From: an uncultured Schaedlerella sp.
GTDB lineage: Bacteria; Bacillota; Clostridia; Lachnospirales; Lachnospiraceae
DNA: 64,000 nt
NCBI GenBank assembly: GCA_934435195.1
Contig: CAKSAJ010000002.1
Span: 124,001-188,000, forward strand
Reading direction: 5' to 3'
The notes beneath the pieces were generated by a model. That model was not told the origin of the DNA and did not search any database. It saw only the letters and a program-made list of their open reading frames with translations. Positions 15,360 to 24,018 of this stretch are shown here, in pieces (the first letter of the stretch is position 1; each line of letters starts with the position of its first letter). Position numbers and translations under genes: made by a program.

Positions 15360-15387
15360 TTGACTTTTTTCTAAATACGTTTATTAT
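15360..15387 (+). promoter_or_regulatory. Probable promoter of murG
   Basis: TTGACT (15360-15365) and TATTAT (15382-15387) are separated by 16 bp and lie about 80 bp before the murG start. Confidence 0.55.
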
Positions 15388-15468
15388 GAATTTATGATGA
15401 TTTTATTGCTGATTATATATTCTATGATAAGCAGCTTTTGATTATAACTTCTATGGAGGTCTTTTTTT

Positions 15469-16539
15469 ATGAAACGAATTATCCTTACCGGCGGTGGAAC
15501 TGCCGGACATGTTACTCCAAATATTGCCTTGCTCCCTAAATTAAAGGAACTTGGCTATGATATTCACTACATCGGTTCTTATAATGGAATTGAAAAGGAA
15601 CTGATCGAACCTTTTGGAATTCCATATTATGGCATTTCATCCGGTAAACTCCGCCGTTATTTCAGTTGGCAGAATTTCACTGATCCATTCCGAGTATTGA
15701 AGGGACTTAGTGAAGCCAACAAGCTTGTTCGCCAGTTGAAGCCGGATGTTATTTTCTCCAAAGGTGGATTTGTATCTGTTCCTGTCGTTATGGCTGGTAA
15801 ACGCAACAAAGTTCCGGTTATCATTCATGAATCTGATATGACTCCGGGTCTTGCCAATAAACTTGCTTTTCCTTCTGCAACAAAAGTTTGCTGTAACTTC
15901 GTTGAAACTTTAAAGCAGCTTCCTGAAGGTAAAGCCGTTTTAACCGGTTCTCCTATCCGTCAGGAACTTCTTTCCGGTAATAAGATCGCAGCTCTTGACT
16001 TCTGCGGATTTACAGCCGGAAAACCTGTTATCCTTGTCATCGGAGGAAGCCTTGGTTCAGTTGCTGTCAACAACGCCGTCCGCGGTGCCCTTCCTGAATT
16101 ACTTAAAACATTTCAGGTTATCCACCTTTGCGGAAAAGGTAAACTGGATCAATCCTTAGTTGGCACAGAAGGATATGTACAATTTGAATATATCAAAGAT
16201 GAATTATGTGACATATTTGCACTTGCCGATATCGTAATCTCCCGTGCCGGTGCTAATGCAATCTGTGAATTACTTGCTCTTTGCAAACCAAACTTGCTTA
16301 TTCCGCTTTCTAAAAATGCAAGTCGTGGCGACCAGATTCTAAACGCCCGCTCATTTGAACGTCAGGGATTCAGTATGGTTCTGGAAGAAGAGGAAACAAC
16401 AAAAGATTCTCTTCTCGAAGCCGTTCACAAGCTTTACGACAATCGTGCCTCTTATATGGATGCCATGCGTAATTCCGGACAACATGATGCAATCAATACC
16501 ATCACAGGATTAATCGAAGAGGTTCGTTTAAACAAATAA
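15469..16539 (+). CDS. murG: UDP-GlcNAc:undecaprenyl-PP-MurNAc-pentapeptide GlcNAc transferase MurG
   Basis: A 356-residue GT28-family enzyme that adds GlcNAc to lipid I to form lipid II at the inner face of the membrane. The N-terminal GGGTAGHVTPNIAL loop and the GGSLGSVAVNNAV motif near residue 185 are MurG G-loops. SRAGANAICELLAL near residue 265 is the nucleotide-sugar signature. Length is typical. It stands alone, away from the mur/fts cluster, between two minus-strand genes, and has its own promoter and terminator. A stand-alone murG is common in Clostridia. GGAGGT precedes the ATG. Confidence 0.96.
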   Translation: MKRIILTGGGTAGHVTPNIALLPKLKELGYDIHYIGSYNGIEKELIEPFGIPYYGISSGKLRRYFSWQNFTDPFRVLKGLSEANKLVRQLKPDVIFSKGGFVSVPVVMAGKRNKVPVIIHESDMTPGLANKLAFPSATKVCCNFVETLKQLPEGKAVLTGSPIRQELLSGNKIAALDFCGFTAGKPVILVIGGSLGSVAVNNAVRGALPELLKTFQVIHLCGKGKLDQSLVGTEGYVQFEYIKDELCDIFALADIVISRAGANAICELLALCKPNLLIPLSKNASRGDQILNARSFERQGFSMVLEEEETTKDSLLEAVHKLYDNRASYMDAMRNSGQHDAINTITGLIEEVRLNK

Positions 16540-16574
16540 TATATTTTTTATACTTATTTAAAAACGTAATAATT

Positions 16575-16609
16575 AAGTTCAAGGCTCAATCACGAGTCTT
16601 GAACTTTTA
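16575..16609 (+). terminator. Intrinsic terminator of murG
   Basis: AAGTTCAAGGCT pairs with AGTCTTGAACTT and is followed by TTTATATTT. It abuts the stop of the convergent sigma gene and may work in both directions. Confidence 0.8.
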
Positions 16610-17176
16610 TATTTCATCCAACTCTTCGTATTCTATTCCATACTTCTTACGAATCCATACCTTTGCTCTATGCAACATCGTATAAAATGCCTGAGTACTT
16701 ATCCCCATGATCTCTGCCGCTTCTATCTGAGTTATTTCAGTATCGTATGTAAGCATGATTGCCTGATACCATCTTTCATTTTTATTTAGCACGCCTGCCA
16801 GTACATTATCATGCACCGACTTATGCTTTTTATGTCTCAATTCATTTAAACAACGGCTCTCCGCACTCGCTTCCTGTGCTTTTTCATCTATATACATTTC
16901 CAGTGTTTTTTCTGATTCCTCACTAATGTATATTTCATGCTTCATTTTTATCAGATAGTTATATGTCGTATTCCTCGTTGTCACTGTCAACCATGCTTTA
17001 ATGTTTGTATACTCCTCGATAGACTTTCGCTGTTTCGCATCCTGCATAAATAATACAAAAACATCGTGTGCTATATCACTTGCAACTTCTGAATTCTGTG
17101 AATATTTATATGCTACCTTGAAAACCATCTGCTTATATTCATCATAAATCTTTTTGATTTCATGACCTTCAATCAA
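16607..17176 (-). CDS. Sigma-70 family RNA polymerase sigma factor
   Basis: A 189-residue ECF-like sigma factor. Region 2 covers residues 10-75 (MVFKVAYKYSQNSEVASDIA then IKAWLTVTTRNTTYNYL). Region 4 covers residues 135-180, with the helix-turn-helix in EITQIEAAEIMGISTQAFYT followed by MLHRAKVWIRKKYG. The start is a TTG at 17176 placed about 7 bases after GGAG. It begins 15 bp after the HIT gene stop and may be cotranscribed with it. The membrane protein at 14470-15258 is a possible anti-sigma partner. Confidence 0.9.
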   Translation of the reverse strand: MIEGHEIKKIYDEYKQMVFKVAYKYSQNSEVASDIAHDVFVLFMQDAKQRKSIEEYTNIKAWLTVTTRNTTYNYLIKMKHEIYISEESEKTLEMYIDEKAQEASAESRCLNELRHKKHKSVHDNVLAGVLNKNERWYQAIMLTYDTEITQIEAAEIMGISTQAFYTMLHRAKVWIRKKYGIEYEELDEI

Positions 17177-17191
17177 TGTTCTTCTCCAGTG

Positions 17192-17599
17192 CTATTTTAA
17201 TTTATTCAGAATTTCTTCTTTATCTTCATCTGTTAATGTTCCAAGCTTCCATCCAAGCCCTACATTATCGTCTTTATATCTTGGAATCATATGCATATGG
17301 AAATGAAAAACTGACTGACCGGCCACTTCTTCATTATTCTGTACAATATTGTATCCGTCACATCCCAATACATCTTTTAATTTGTTGACTTCTTTTTTCG
17401 CAAGTACCAAAACTTTTGCCGCAAGCTCATCATCCAGATCATACAGATTTCTATAATGTTCTTTTGGTAAAATCAGTGCATGTCCTTTTGATGCCGGATT
17501 CAAGTCCAGAATCACACGAAAATCATCGTCTTCATACAGTGTTGCTGATGGAATCTCCCCTGCTGCTATTTTGCAAAAAATACAATTATCATCTCTCAT
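17192..17599 (-). CDS. HIT-family nucleotide hydrolase
   Basis: A 135-residue histidine-triad protein of the Hit/HinT type, which hydrolyses nucleoside phosphoramidates and related AMP-lysyl compounds. The N-terminal CIFCKIAAGEIPSATLYEDD segment includes the usual CxxC pair. LNPASKGHALILPKEH is the substrate-loop region. The triad is HFHMHMIPR near residues 98-106. Length is normal for the family. AAGGAA precedes the ATG. The sigma factor gene follows directly. Confidence 0.95.
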   Translation of the reverse strand: MRDDNCIFCKIAAGEIPSATLYEDDDFRVILDLNPASKGHALILPKEHYRNLYDLDDELAAKVLVLAKKEVNKLKDVLGCDGYNIVQNNEEVAGQSVFHFHMHMIPRYKDDNVGLGWKLGTLTDEDKEEILNKLK

Positions 17600-17723
17600 G
17601 ACAGTTCCTTCTTTCTAAAAAATTTTATACTGTTTTCAGTATATCCCATTTTTCCAGAAAATAGAAGAATAATAATTTTTCTTTTGCATTTTCGACAATT
17701 TGTCTGTTTTGTTCACTTTCGTA

Positions 17724-18587
17724 TCACATCGAATCTGAATCCTCATCTCCTTCAAGTATAAAATCATTCCAGCTTCCCCAGCGGTTTCTCTTTAACCTCT
17801 TTGCGGCCTTTCTCCATGACTTCCAGGTACCGCCTTCTTCTCTGATTGCCTGCATCCCTTCCTCTACTTCATAATACCCATTTGTATCTTCCGGGTCATA
17901 CTGCTCTTCCTCTTCCGTAAGACGAAACACATTTCCATAATCTTCTGCAATTCGCATCTGGACACCTTCTGCCTGTTCTCCAAACATCAGACGGTTTCTA
18001 TTCTGCCTCTGTTCTTCTCTCCACTCTTCCATTGTACGTTTTCTCTCTTCCTCATGAGCTTCGTACTGTTTCATAATTTCTCCCAGATTATAGTTTTCCT
18101 GCAGCGTTGCTTTATGCAGTTCATATGCCAAAACAATCCCATTTGTATCTCCATAATCCAACGTTCTCACAAAATATTCTGTCAACTGATGAAAGGATTG
18201 ACTTAGTTTTCCGTCCCATCCAGGAAGATAACAAAAATACCACTGTTTTTCATTTAGGAAAATATATTCTGGATCTAATATCAGGCAATTGGGATTTAAC
18301 ATATAATTTTCCAGCTTTTCTATAATTTGAAGAAGTTCCATCACCAATAACTGAATTTCTTGTTGTTGGATTGGTTTCTTTTCATAAATAACAGCCATCG
18401 TTTGAAACCCTTTTGTTTGATATGTGTATTTACTTCTTCCGTCTAATGCTGCACCTCTCACCGGCAGGATTCCAACAATCGGATTTTTTTGAAGCATCGG
18501 AATCTGATAATCTTCTTCATAGGATTTATCCAAATAAATATGTAAATTGCTTTGATTTAATTTTGATTCGAATTGCGCCTGAAACAT
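17724..18587 (-). CDS. DUF6382-like protein lacking an FHA domain, last gene of the Tad operon
   Basis: A 287-residue cytoplasmic protein. The first 170 residues resemble the DUF6382 domain (GILPVRGAALDGRSKYTYQT, NPNCLILDPEYIFLNEKQW, FCYLPGWDGKLSQSFHQLTE). In relatives I know, this domain is often followed by a C-terminal FHA domain. Here the rest is an acidic and basic low-complexity region, ending EGDEDSDSM without FHA motifs. The start is the ATG at 18587, six bases after GAGG; the GTG four codons upstream overlaps the TadE stop. It closes the pilus operon and may regulate it. The separate FHA protein at 11382-11957 could supply the missing module; that is speculation. Confidence 0.7.
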   Translation of the reverse strand: MFQAQFESKLNQSNLHIYLDKSYEEDYQIPMLQKNPIVGILPVRGAALDGRSKYTYQTKGFQTMAVIYEKKPIQQQEIQLLVMELLQIIEKLENYMLNPNCLILDPEYIFLNEKQWYFCYLPGWDGKLSQSFHQLTEYFVRTLDYGDTNGIVLAYELHKATLQENYNLGEIMKQYEAHEEERKRTMEEWREEQRQNRNRLMFGEQAEGVQMRIAEDYGNVFRLTEEEEQYDPEDTNGYYEVEEGMQAIREEGGTWKSWRKAAKRLKRNRWGSWNDFILEGDEDSDSM

Positions 18588-18595
18588 ATTTTTCC

Positions 18596-19024
18596 TCACT
18601 CGCTTTCGCTATTCTTTATTGCCTTTTCTAGAATTGCTTTTCTTCTAATCTTCTTTTCCGGGTTAACAACCGGTGCTCTTTGCCTGATATGAAGTTTCAT
18701 TTTCTTCTTTCTTGCATAAATATCTACGTCTACCCATTCTTTCGTCACTGATGTTGCAACCTCAGTTTCTGCAAATAAAATTAACTTTGCACCGATTCTC
18801 TCTCGGCAAAATTGCTCTGCATCCACACCCTCTCCCGGCCACCTCTTCTGCTGTGCCCCAATGGTTGCTGTTTCTGCCGCCGCACCAAGCAAGATTTGTT
18901 TATCATGATAATAAAATGAGGTATAAACAACGAGCACAAACACCATAAAAATAATTGGCATCAAATATGCCATTTCAACTGTTATAACACCCTGTACTTC
19001 TCGATATTTTTTTATTCTTCCCAT
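18596..19024 (-). CDS. TadE-like pilus minor pseudopilin
   Basis: A 142-residue protein with a short basic leader ending VQG, followed by VITVEMAYLMPIIFMVFVLV. This is the class IVb prepilin pattern with Gly before the cleavage site, Glu at +5 and a hydrophobic N-terminal helix. The outer domain (YHDKQILLGAAAETATIG) is TadE-like. It should be cut by the prepilin peptidase encoded 7 bp upstream and join the Flp pilus as a minor subunit. The C-terminus is unusually basic. Confidence 0.85.
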   Translation of the reverse strand: MGRIKKYREVQGVITVEMAYLMPIIFMVFVLVVYTSFYYHDKQILLGAAAETATIGAQQKRWPGEGVDAEQFCRERIGAKLILFAETEVATSVTKEWVDVDIYARKKKMKLHIRQRAPVVNPEKKIRRKAILEKAIKNSESE

Positions 19025-19031
19025 ATCTGCA

Positions 19032-19478
19032 CTATCCCATCAATATCACTGCAACATAACCTATACACAAAAATGGAATGAAAGGCATGCTTTGTTTTTT
19101 AGTTCCTTTACTCCACACTAATAGTAGTATCGCTATAAGTGATGCACCAAGAAATGAAACCATCAATACGATTAACAAATCCCATAGTCCTAAACAAATT
19201 CCCAAAATTAGGATAACAATTCCATCTCCATAACCAAATGCCTCTCTCGTAATCTTACTAATCCCTAAAAATGCAATTCCCACAGCTGCACCTGCCACAA
19301 TAAGTATCGGAGAAATCGACGTTCCTTTTAAACTTTTCCATATCTGCATAACAATTGCCGTTATCCCACCTGCACCTAACAACCATATTGGAATTTTACG
19401 TGTCCGGATATCAATCAACGATAAATAAGTCAAATATACAATCCATATTCCCTGACTTAATTCGCACATTTGCTGCAT
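19032..19478 (-). CDS. Prepilin peptidase (TadV/CpaA-like, A24 family)
   Basis: A 148-residue membrane aspartyl protease that removes the leader of Flp and TadE-type prepilins. The two catalytic Asp residues are seen in SLIDIRTRKIP near residue 22 and in FGYGDGIVILILG near residue 85. Five to six hydrophobic segments are visible. There is no N-methyltransferase domain, as is normal for TadV/CpaA. The start is the ATG at 19478 because AGGAGG lies 9 bases upstream; the frame is open further upstream but that part overlaps the preceding gene. The genes overlap by 22 bp. Confidence 0.88.
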   Translation of the reverse strand: MQQMCELSQGIWIVYLTYLSLIDIRTRKIPIWLLGAGGITAIVMQIWKSLKGTSISPILIVAGAAVGIAFLGISKITREAFGYGDGIVILILGICLGLWDLLIVLMVSFLGASLIAILLLVWSKGTKKQSMPFIPFLCIGYVAVILMG

Positions 19479-20314
19479 GCTCTTCTTCCTCCTGCCTGTG
19501 ATTTTTTGACGGAACGAATAGTTCTCTTTAAACTGCTGCAATTCAATGAATTATGATATTTTGTTCCATAATCAGCAATGTAAACTCCCGACATTGTGCT
19601 GCCATGTACACAATGTTCACAGGCATAATATCGTCCTCCCGACTCATTTCGATATCCAGACAGTGCTGACTGAGGCACAAACTGAATCTGTACGTGTAAT
19701 GCCGAACACTGATAATTCGTATGATAAACACTCCCCGTATCTGCTATATATACAATGCTGTCATCCTCGTCATCCAAGCCATTATGTGGATATCCGGTCC
19801 ACGCCTTAATTTCAATCTCCTGTCGGATTTTTTGCCCCACATGCATATGCTGTGGAAATGGCAATTTCACTCGATAATTGACATAAATATGTAGCACTTC
19901 ATCTCCTGTATCATAATAAGAAGTAAAACATTGAATCCCTGCACTCCCGCCATCAACAATACTTCGATCCAATCTCTCTGCCCCAACCATATTGACAATA
20001 TCCGCTTTTAATTTGATTGGATTCAACACTGACACAATTGGAATCTGCTCCGCTGCCAGTTTTCCTGCATGCTGTGCCGCAGTTGAAACACTAAAACGAA
20101 TACTTTGTATTTCTAGAAGATATACGATACACAATATTGCAAATAAAAATATCGGTATTGCCATAGCTGCCTCTACAGTCACACTGCCATTGGTATAATC
20201 CTTGCCTTTATTTTTTCTATTCCACCGCTGTTTTTGTACAGTACTGATTTTAGGATCTGATACAGGTACCTTTTCCTGCAATTTTTTAGATGAGTAATTA
20301 TAATTTTGCACCAT
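19457..20314 (-). CDS. TadE-like pseudopilin with two C-terminal Cys/His modules
   Basis: A 285-residue protein. A long 42-residue basic leader ends in TNG, followed by SVTVEAAMAIPIFLFAILCI, the class IVb pseudopilin helix. The middle part is TadE-like. The last 90 residues contain two copies of a small module: VYIADTGSVYHTNYQCSALH ending CEHC, and VYIADYGTKYHNSLNCSSLK ending CSKC. Each has the order YH-x(5-6)-C-x-x-L then CxxC, which could bind a metal or form disulfides outside the cell. This tail is not part of textbook TadE or TadF. Its gene lies between DUF5702 and the prepilin peptidase. Confidence 0.82.
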   Translation of the reverse strand: MVQNYNYSSKKLQEKVPVSDPKISTVQKQRWNRKNKGKDYTNGSVTVEAAMAIPIFLFAILCIVYLLEIQSIRFSVSTAAQHAGKLAAEQIPIVSVLNPIKLKADIVNMVGAERLDRSIVDGGSAGIQCFTSYYDTGDEVLHIYVNYRVKLPFPQHMHVGQKIRQEIEIKAWTGYPHNGLDDEDDSIVYIADTGSVYHTNYQCSALHVQIQFVPQSALSGYRNESGGRYYACEHCVHGSTMSGVYIADYGTKYHNSLNCSSLKRTIRSVKKSQAGGRRACSKCAN

Positions 20315-20446
20315 GCGGATTTTCCTTTCTAAAGATTTTCACATTTTATTTTTTTGAGGGATTTATAAATGCCGAAAAGGCACCCGTATCAAATCCCAAA
20401 ACCAGCCTGTTTTTTGTACTCTGTTTATAGAAACGATTCATCACTT

Positions 20447-21805
20447 TTATCGTGATTCATACCCAAATTTACATGGAAACATATATGTTTTTCCATTCCA
20501 GATTTCTGCCTTGTTTTGCAGCTTCAGTCTTGTAACACATGAATCTGCTCGAAAATATCCCAGATTATTTTCATATACCAGATTTTCTTCTACCCGGTCT
20601 AATGTCCTCATTGTAATTTCTGAGTTCTGTTTCAGAAGCAAAAGCATTTGCAAATATTGGGTATATTTCATACCATTTTCATCATCTCTTCCCTCTTGCA
20701 TATCCAGTGCAGTTCCAAGAAGGAATAACGAACTCAACTGCAATTGCCAGTTTGAATCATCTTTCATCATTGCTACACGATTGCCTGACAAAAGTGCTCG
20801 TATATCTATCACACTTTCTCCGAAGCCCCATAACATTAAAATTACCTGCTTTGCTGTTTCCATCAACTCCGGCTGTAGTAAAATCACCGCAACGGTAGCC
20901 GCCAATGCCGCTGCTTCTTCCTGTTTTTGTACGCTTCCCATCAAATGTCCGTAATTCAATGCGAAACGTGCCGCCATCAACCGTTTTATAACCGCTTCAA
21001 GATTTTCTTTATCTGACGATTTTCCACACAATATATATTCCAATTCATAGTCCAATGTCCGATTTTCTGATTTCTTTTCAACAGCTGAACTAAAATGTTG
21101 TTCTATATATTGTTCAAATAATACTCTCTCTTCTAATCCACCAACCCCAACTCTTGCCGGAAAGCTTCCTCTGCCTCCGTTTAAAGTACGACTCGACAAT
21201 TGCTGTTCTTTCGATATTGACCTGTTCGATAAAATAAAATTTTTCGGCAAAACCAGTGCCAGAAGTCCCGATGCCTTCATCTGAAGCAATTCTGAGGCCT
21301 CTTCCTTTATAACACTTCCGTTTTGTAATAATTCATTTTCCATCTGTTCTGTCAACTGACTACCTTCTATCTCTCTTTCTTCCCATTGTGCAGATAATCC
21401 GATCACATTCTGTATGCTTTGAATCCCTGCCTGTTGTTCCATAAATGCCAGAACTTGCTCCCTAAAAGCCTGTCCCTGATTATCTGTCAGCAGCTGTATT
21501 TCCGAAATCTCCTGCTCGATTCCGGCACTTCCATAATATGCAAGCCTGTCCAAAATCCGATTCTCATCGTATTGTCCCGACTGGTAAGAAGCATCCAACG
21601 CAAACACTTCATATTCCTTCCATAATTTCTTTTGATATTCTCCAAATATTGAAAAGATTGCTCGATCCACATCTAATCGCTTTTGATTCTTTGTGGTTTG
21701 AATTGTCGCACTTTCAAGCAGTGCAAAAATAAATGAAATAAGTAGAACAAAAATTAAACTTAAGAATGCTGTAATTTCCCCTGATACCGTTCTTTCACAT
21801 TGCAT
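20447..21805 (-). CDS. DUF5702-like pilus-associated protein (TadG-like position)
   Basis: A 452-residue protein. The N-terminus is a signal-anchor that resembles the Tad pseudopilin start (GEITAFLSLIFVLLISFIFA). The rest is a large mostly alpha-helical exported domain (TLDYELEYILCGKSSDKENL, AAALAATVAVILLQPELMET, DSNWQLQLSSLFLLGTAL). This matches the clostridial family I know as DUF5702, always found in Tad loci and probably taking the place of TadG. Its ATG overlaps the Flp pilin stop (TGATG), which shows translational coupling. Confidence 0.82.
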   Translation of the reverse strand: MQCERTVSGEITAFLSLIFVLLISFIFALLESATIQTTKNQKRLDVDRAIFSIFGEYQKKLWKEYEVFALDASYQSGQYDENRILDRLAYYGSAGIEQEISEIQLLTDNQGQAFREQVLAFMEQQAGIQSIQNVIGLSAQWEEREIEGSQLTEQMENELLQNGSVIKEEASELLQMKASGLLALVLPKNFILSNRSISKEQQLSSRTLNGGRGSFPARVGVGGLEERVLFEQYIEQHFSSAVEKKSENRTLDYELEYILCGKSSDKENLEAVIKRLMAARFALNYGHLMGSVQKQEEAAALAATVAVILLQPELMETAKQVILMLWGFGESVIDIRALLSGNRVAMMKDDSNWQLQLSSLFLLGTALDMQEGRDDENGMKYTQYLQMLLLLKQNSEITMRTLDRVEENLVYENNLGYFRADSCVTRLKLQNKAEIWNGKTYMFPCKFGYESR

Positions 21806-22020
21806 CAGATGCCTGCACTTTCACTTGTAATCTTTTCAAAAATTGTATTTACCAAATCTGTCAATTGATTCTTGAAAATAAGAACCAATGCAATAATCAC
21901 GACCAGAATCAACAACAATTCTATAACCGACATCCCAGACTGGTCTTTCAGAATGTTTTTAATTTTTTCTGCTTCTTTCTGCAGTCTTATCTTCCCCATT
22001 AATGTAATTTGTTTTATCAT
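21805..22020 (-). CDS. Flp-type class IVb pilin
   Basis: A 71-residue protein. The leader of about 30 residues is basic (KIRLQKEAEKIKNILKDQSG). The cleavage site is Gly followed by MSVIELLLILVVIIALVLIF, with Glu at position +5. The short mature part of about 40 residues ends NTIFEKITSESAGI. Size and pattern fit the major Flp pilin. GGAGGG precedes the ATG. It lies between tadC-like and DUF5702 genes and would be polymerised by the TadA/TadB/TadC machine encoded in the same operon. Confidence 0.88.
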   Translation of the reverse strand: MIKQITLMGKIRLQKEAEKIKNILKDQSGMSVIELLLILVVIIALVLIFKNQLTDLVNTIFEKITSESAGI

Positions 22021-22045
22021 AATGTCCCTCCATATCCTACATGCC

Positions 22046-23323
22046 TTATATTTGCAACGATAAAAATGCCGGTACGATAATCATCAGCAATACAACCGCC
22101 AGCATCAAGAACATTGGAAATAATATCTTTGTGCCCGCCTTTTCTCCAAGCTGTTTTGCTGTGTTCTTCCGCTCATCAAACGCCGTATCTGCCTCCTGTC
22201 TCAACAATTCAGTCAATCCTTTTGTGCCTTTTTTTAAATTCTGTGACAGCATTGTTCCAAACTTTTTATAGACTTGTAATCCACAGCGTTCACCAAAGCG
22301 TTCATAGCATTCACTTTCTGCCATACCGCCTTTCATCTCATGCATTGTGTATACCATCTCTTCATATACTTCTCTTTCAACTTTTTCTTTTTTTCTTTTT
22401 CCTTCTTCTACACTTACAGCCCGTCTTTTTTCCTGTTCATAATCGTTGACAATCTTATTCCACGCATTTCTTGGTGTCATGCCAGCTCCAAGAAAAAGTG
22501 TAAAACGACTTATCATTTTAGGATAATCCAATGCTAACTGCTGCTCTCTTTTTGAATGTGTTTCCTTTACCTTTTGTTTTTCTGACACGTACATCAACAT
22601 TGCCATAACAATACCGATCAGAAATACTGCTGCAGCACGTAGATTCTTTGCATATTTCCAGATTATAACCTCCCCGTTTATACTTGTTGGAAGTAACATC
22701 CGTTTTTCTGTCTCACTTAACTTGTCCTGCTCATCTACCTCTGCATTTAAATTTGATATCAGTTTTTCCATATCTGTCTGTTTCGGTGGCAATATTCTTG
22801 CATAAAGAAAATACATTTCCTTTATTTCCTCATAAGATAACGTAGCTCTCAGTTCAACTATGCGTCCTTCCTTTGGTAAATCATCATTCTGAACTTTCCC
22901 CTGCAAATTTAACACTTCATAATTATCCAATTCCCAGGACACTTTAATACCCGTTTCAGGAATATTACGAATAAGATTCAGATTGCTTCGCACCTCATCA
23001 AGACTTCTATTATCTCCTAATATCAACTTCTCCAGCTGAACTTCTGCCTTGGCCAGTTCTCGTTGTAATTCTGCCTCCGTATATTTCTGTTCATGGATTC
23101 GGACAGTATATGGTTCTTTGGCATCTCCGATCCATACTTGTAAATCTTCTTGTCTGTCTCCTTTACCTTGCTTGTTACGTTCCACATAATTTATCCCTTC
23201 TTTCGTCATCGGAAGACTCTTAAGATTATCTGCAAGAAAAAGAATCAAAGATAATATCCCTGCTGTGAGAAGAATTATCCCTATTTTTTTCTGCATCGTA
23301 TTCCGATTTTCTTTAAACTTCAA
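22046..23323 (-). CDS. TadC-like inner-membrane platform protein
   Basis: A 425-residue protein with an N-terminal membrane span (residues 12-28), an extracytoplasmic domain of about 200 residues, and a C-terminal T2SF-like part: a span near 235-255 (AAAVFLIGIVMAMLMYV), a helical cytosolic segment with LDYPKMISRFTLFLGAGMTP, and a final span (ILFPMFLMLAVVLLMIIVPA). The last part is the GspF/TadC signature. The outer insertion is longer than in proteobacterial TadC. The start is uncertain: the TTG at 23323 overlaps the tadB-like stop, and an ATG nine codons later is also possible. It pairs with the TadB-like protein to form the platform for the TadA ATPase. Confidence 0.85.
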   Translation of the reverse strand: MKFKENRNTMQKKIGIILLTAGILSLILFLADNLKSLPMTKEGINYVERNKQGKGDRQEDLQVWIGDAKEPYTVRIHEQKYTEAELQRELAKAEVQLEKLILGDNRSLDEVRSNLNLIRNIPETGIKVSWELDNYEVLNLQGKVQNDDLPKEGRIVELRATLSYEEIKEMYFLYARILPPKQTDMEKLISNLNAEVDEQDKLSETEKRMLLPTSINGEVIIWKYAKNLRAAAVFLIGIVMAMLMYVSEKQKVKETHSKREQQLALDYPKMISRFTLFLGAGMTPRNAWNKIVNDYEQEKRRAVSVEEGKRKKEKVEREVYEEMVYTMHEMKGGMAESECYERFGERCGLQVYKKFGTMLSQNLKKGTKGLTELLRQEADTAFDERKNTAKQLGEKAGTKILFPMFLMLAVVLLMIIVPAFLSLQI

Positions 23324-24011
23324 TGTGTACCATCTTCCTTCCCATGTAATATGCCGCTATATAAATAATCAGGCACACACTCATCAACACAACTCCTGCA
23401 GCACTTCCATACAAGACAGATAAGAACTCCGGAAATGTAAAACGCATATACAGTACCATACCTAACGGAATCATACACATCACTTGAAATTCTAAGTTCT
23501 TCGCCGCTAACATCGTCTGGATTTCCCGCTCTACTTCCATCTTGTCTCCTATCATATGAATTGCCTCTTTTAAAATTGTAATGCTGTCTCCACCCATCCG
23601 CTTGGCTGTCGCAAACACTACCGCAAAATCTTCTGCATCTTCTTGTTGAACTCTTTTGGCAAATGCCCACAATACTTGTTCGGCAGTCTGATTCATACTT
23701 AATTTATGTGTCATAAGTTCAAACTCCTGACATATACGGCTATCCTTTGAATGTAATGTTTGTAACTCCTTTTCTGTAGAGCGAATCGCATTCTCTACCG
23801 AATATCCCACCTTCAAGGAAGACGCCATAATCTGCATTGCATCTCGAAACTGCATACGGAATTCTAATTCTTTTTTTCTACAACACTCTTCTCTCCACTG
23901 CTGAAAATATCCGATTGCAACCGGCAATAAGACAACACCTGCAATCCATGAATCATAAAACAAATACGCTAAAAGTAAATCCAGTACAATGGCCTTTGCA
24001 ATTGCAATCAT
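23313..24011 (-). CDS. TadB-like inner-membrane platform protein
   Basis: A 232-residue T2SF-family protein. Two N-terminal spans, a cytosolic helical domain (FRMQFRDAMQIMASSLKVGY then SVENAIRSTEKEL) and two C-terminal spans (FQVMCMIPLGMVLYM; GVVLMSVCLIIYIAAYYMG) fit TadB. RMGGDSITILKEAIHMI is the second half of the family motif. The start is the ATG at 24011 with AAGGAAT seven bases upstream; the upstream part of the frame overlaps tadA. The gap from the tadA-like stop is 7 bp. Confidence 0.88.
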   Translation of the reverse strand: MIAIAKAIVLDLLLAYLFYDSWIAGVVLLPVAIGYFQQWREECCRKKELEFRMQFRDAMQIMASSLKVGYSVENAIRSTEKELQTLHSKDSRICQEFELMTHKLSMNQTAEQVLWAFAKRVQQEDAEDFAVVFATAKRMGGDSITILKEAIHMIGDKMEVEREIQTMLAAKNLEFQVMCMIPLGMVLYMRFTFPEFLSVLYGSAAGVVLMSVCLIIYIAAYYMGRKMVHIEV

Positions 24012-24018
24012 GTATTCC

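Noticed and set aside
20341..20420. Hairpin in the gap between DUF5702 and the TadE-like gene as a terminator
   Set aside because: The stem is weak (GGGATTTGATACGGGTGCC region), has no T run, and the genes read as one operon.
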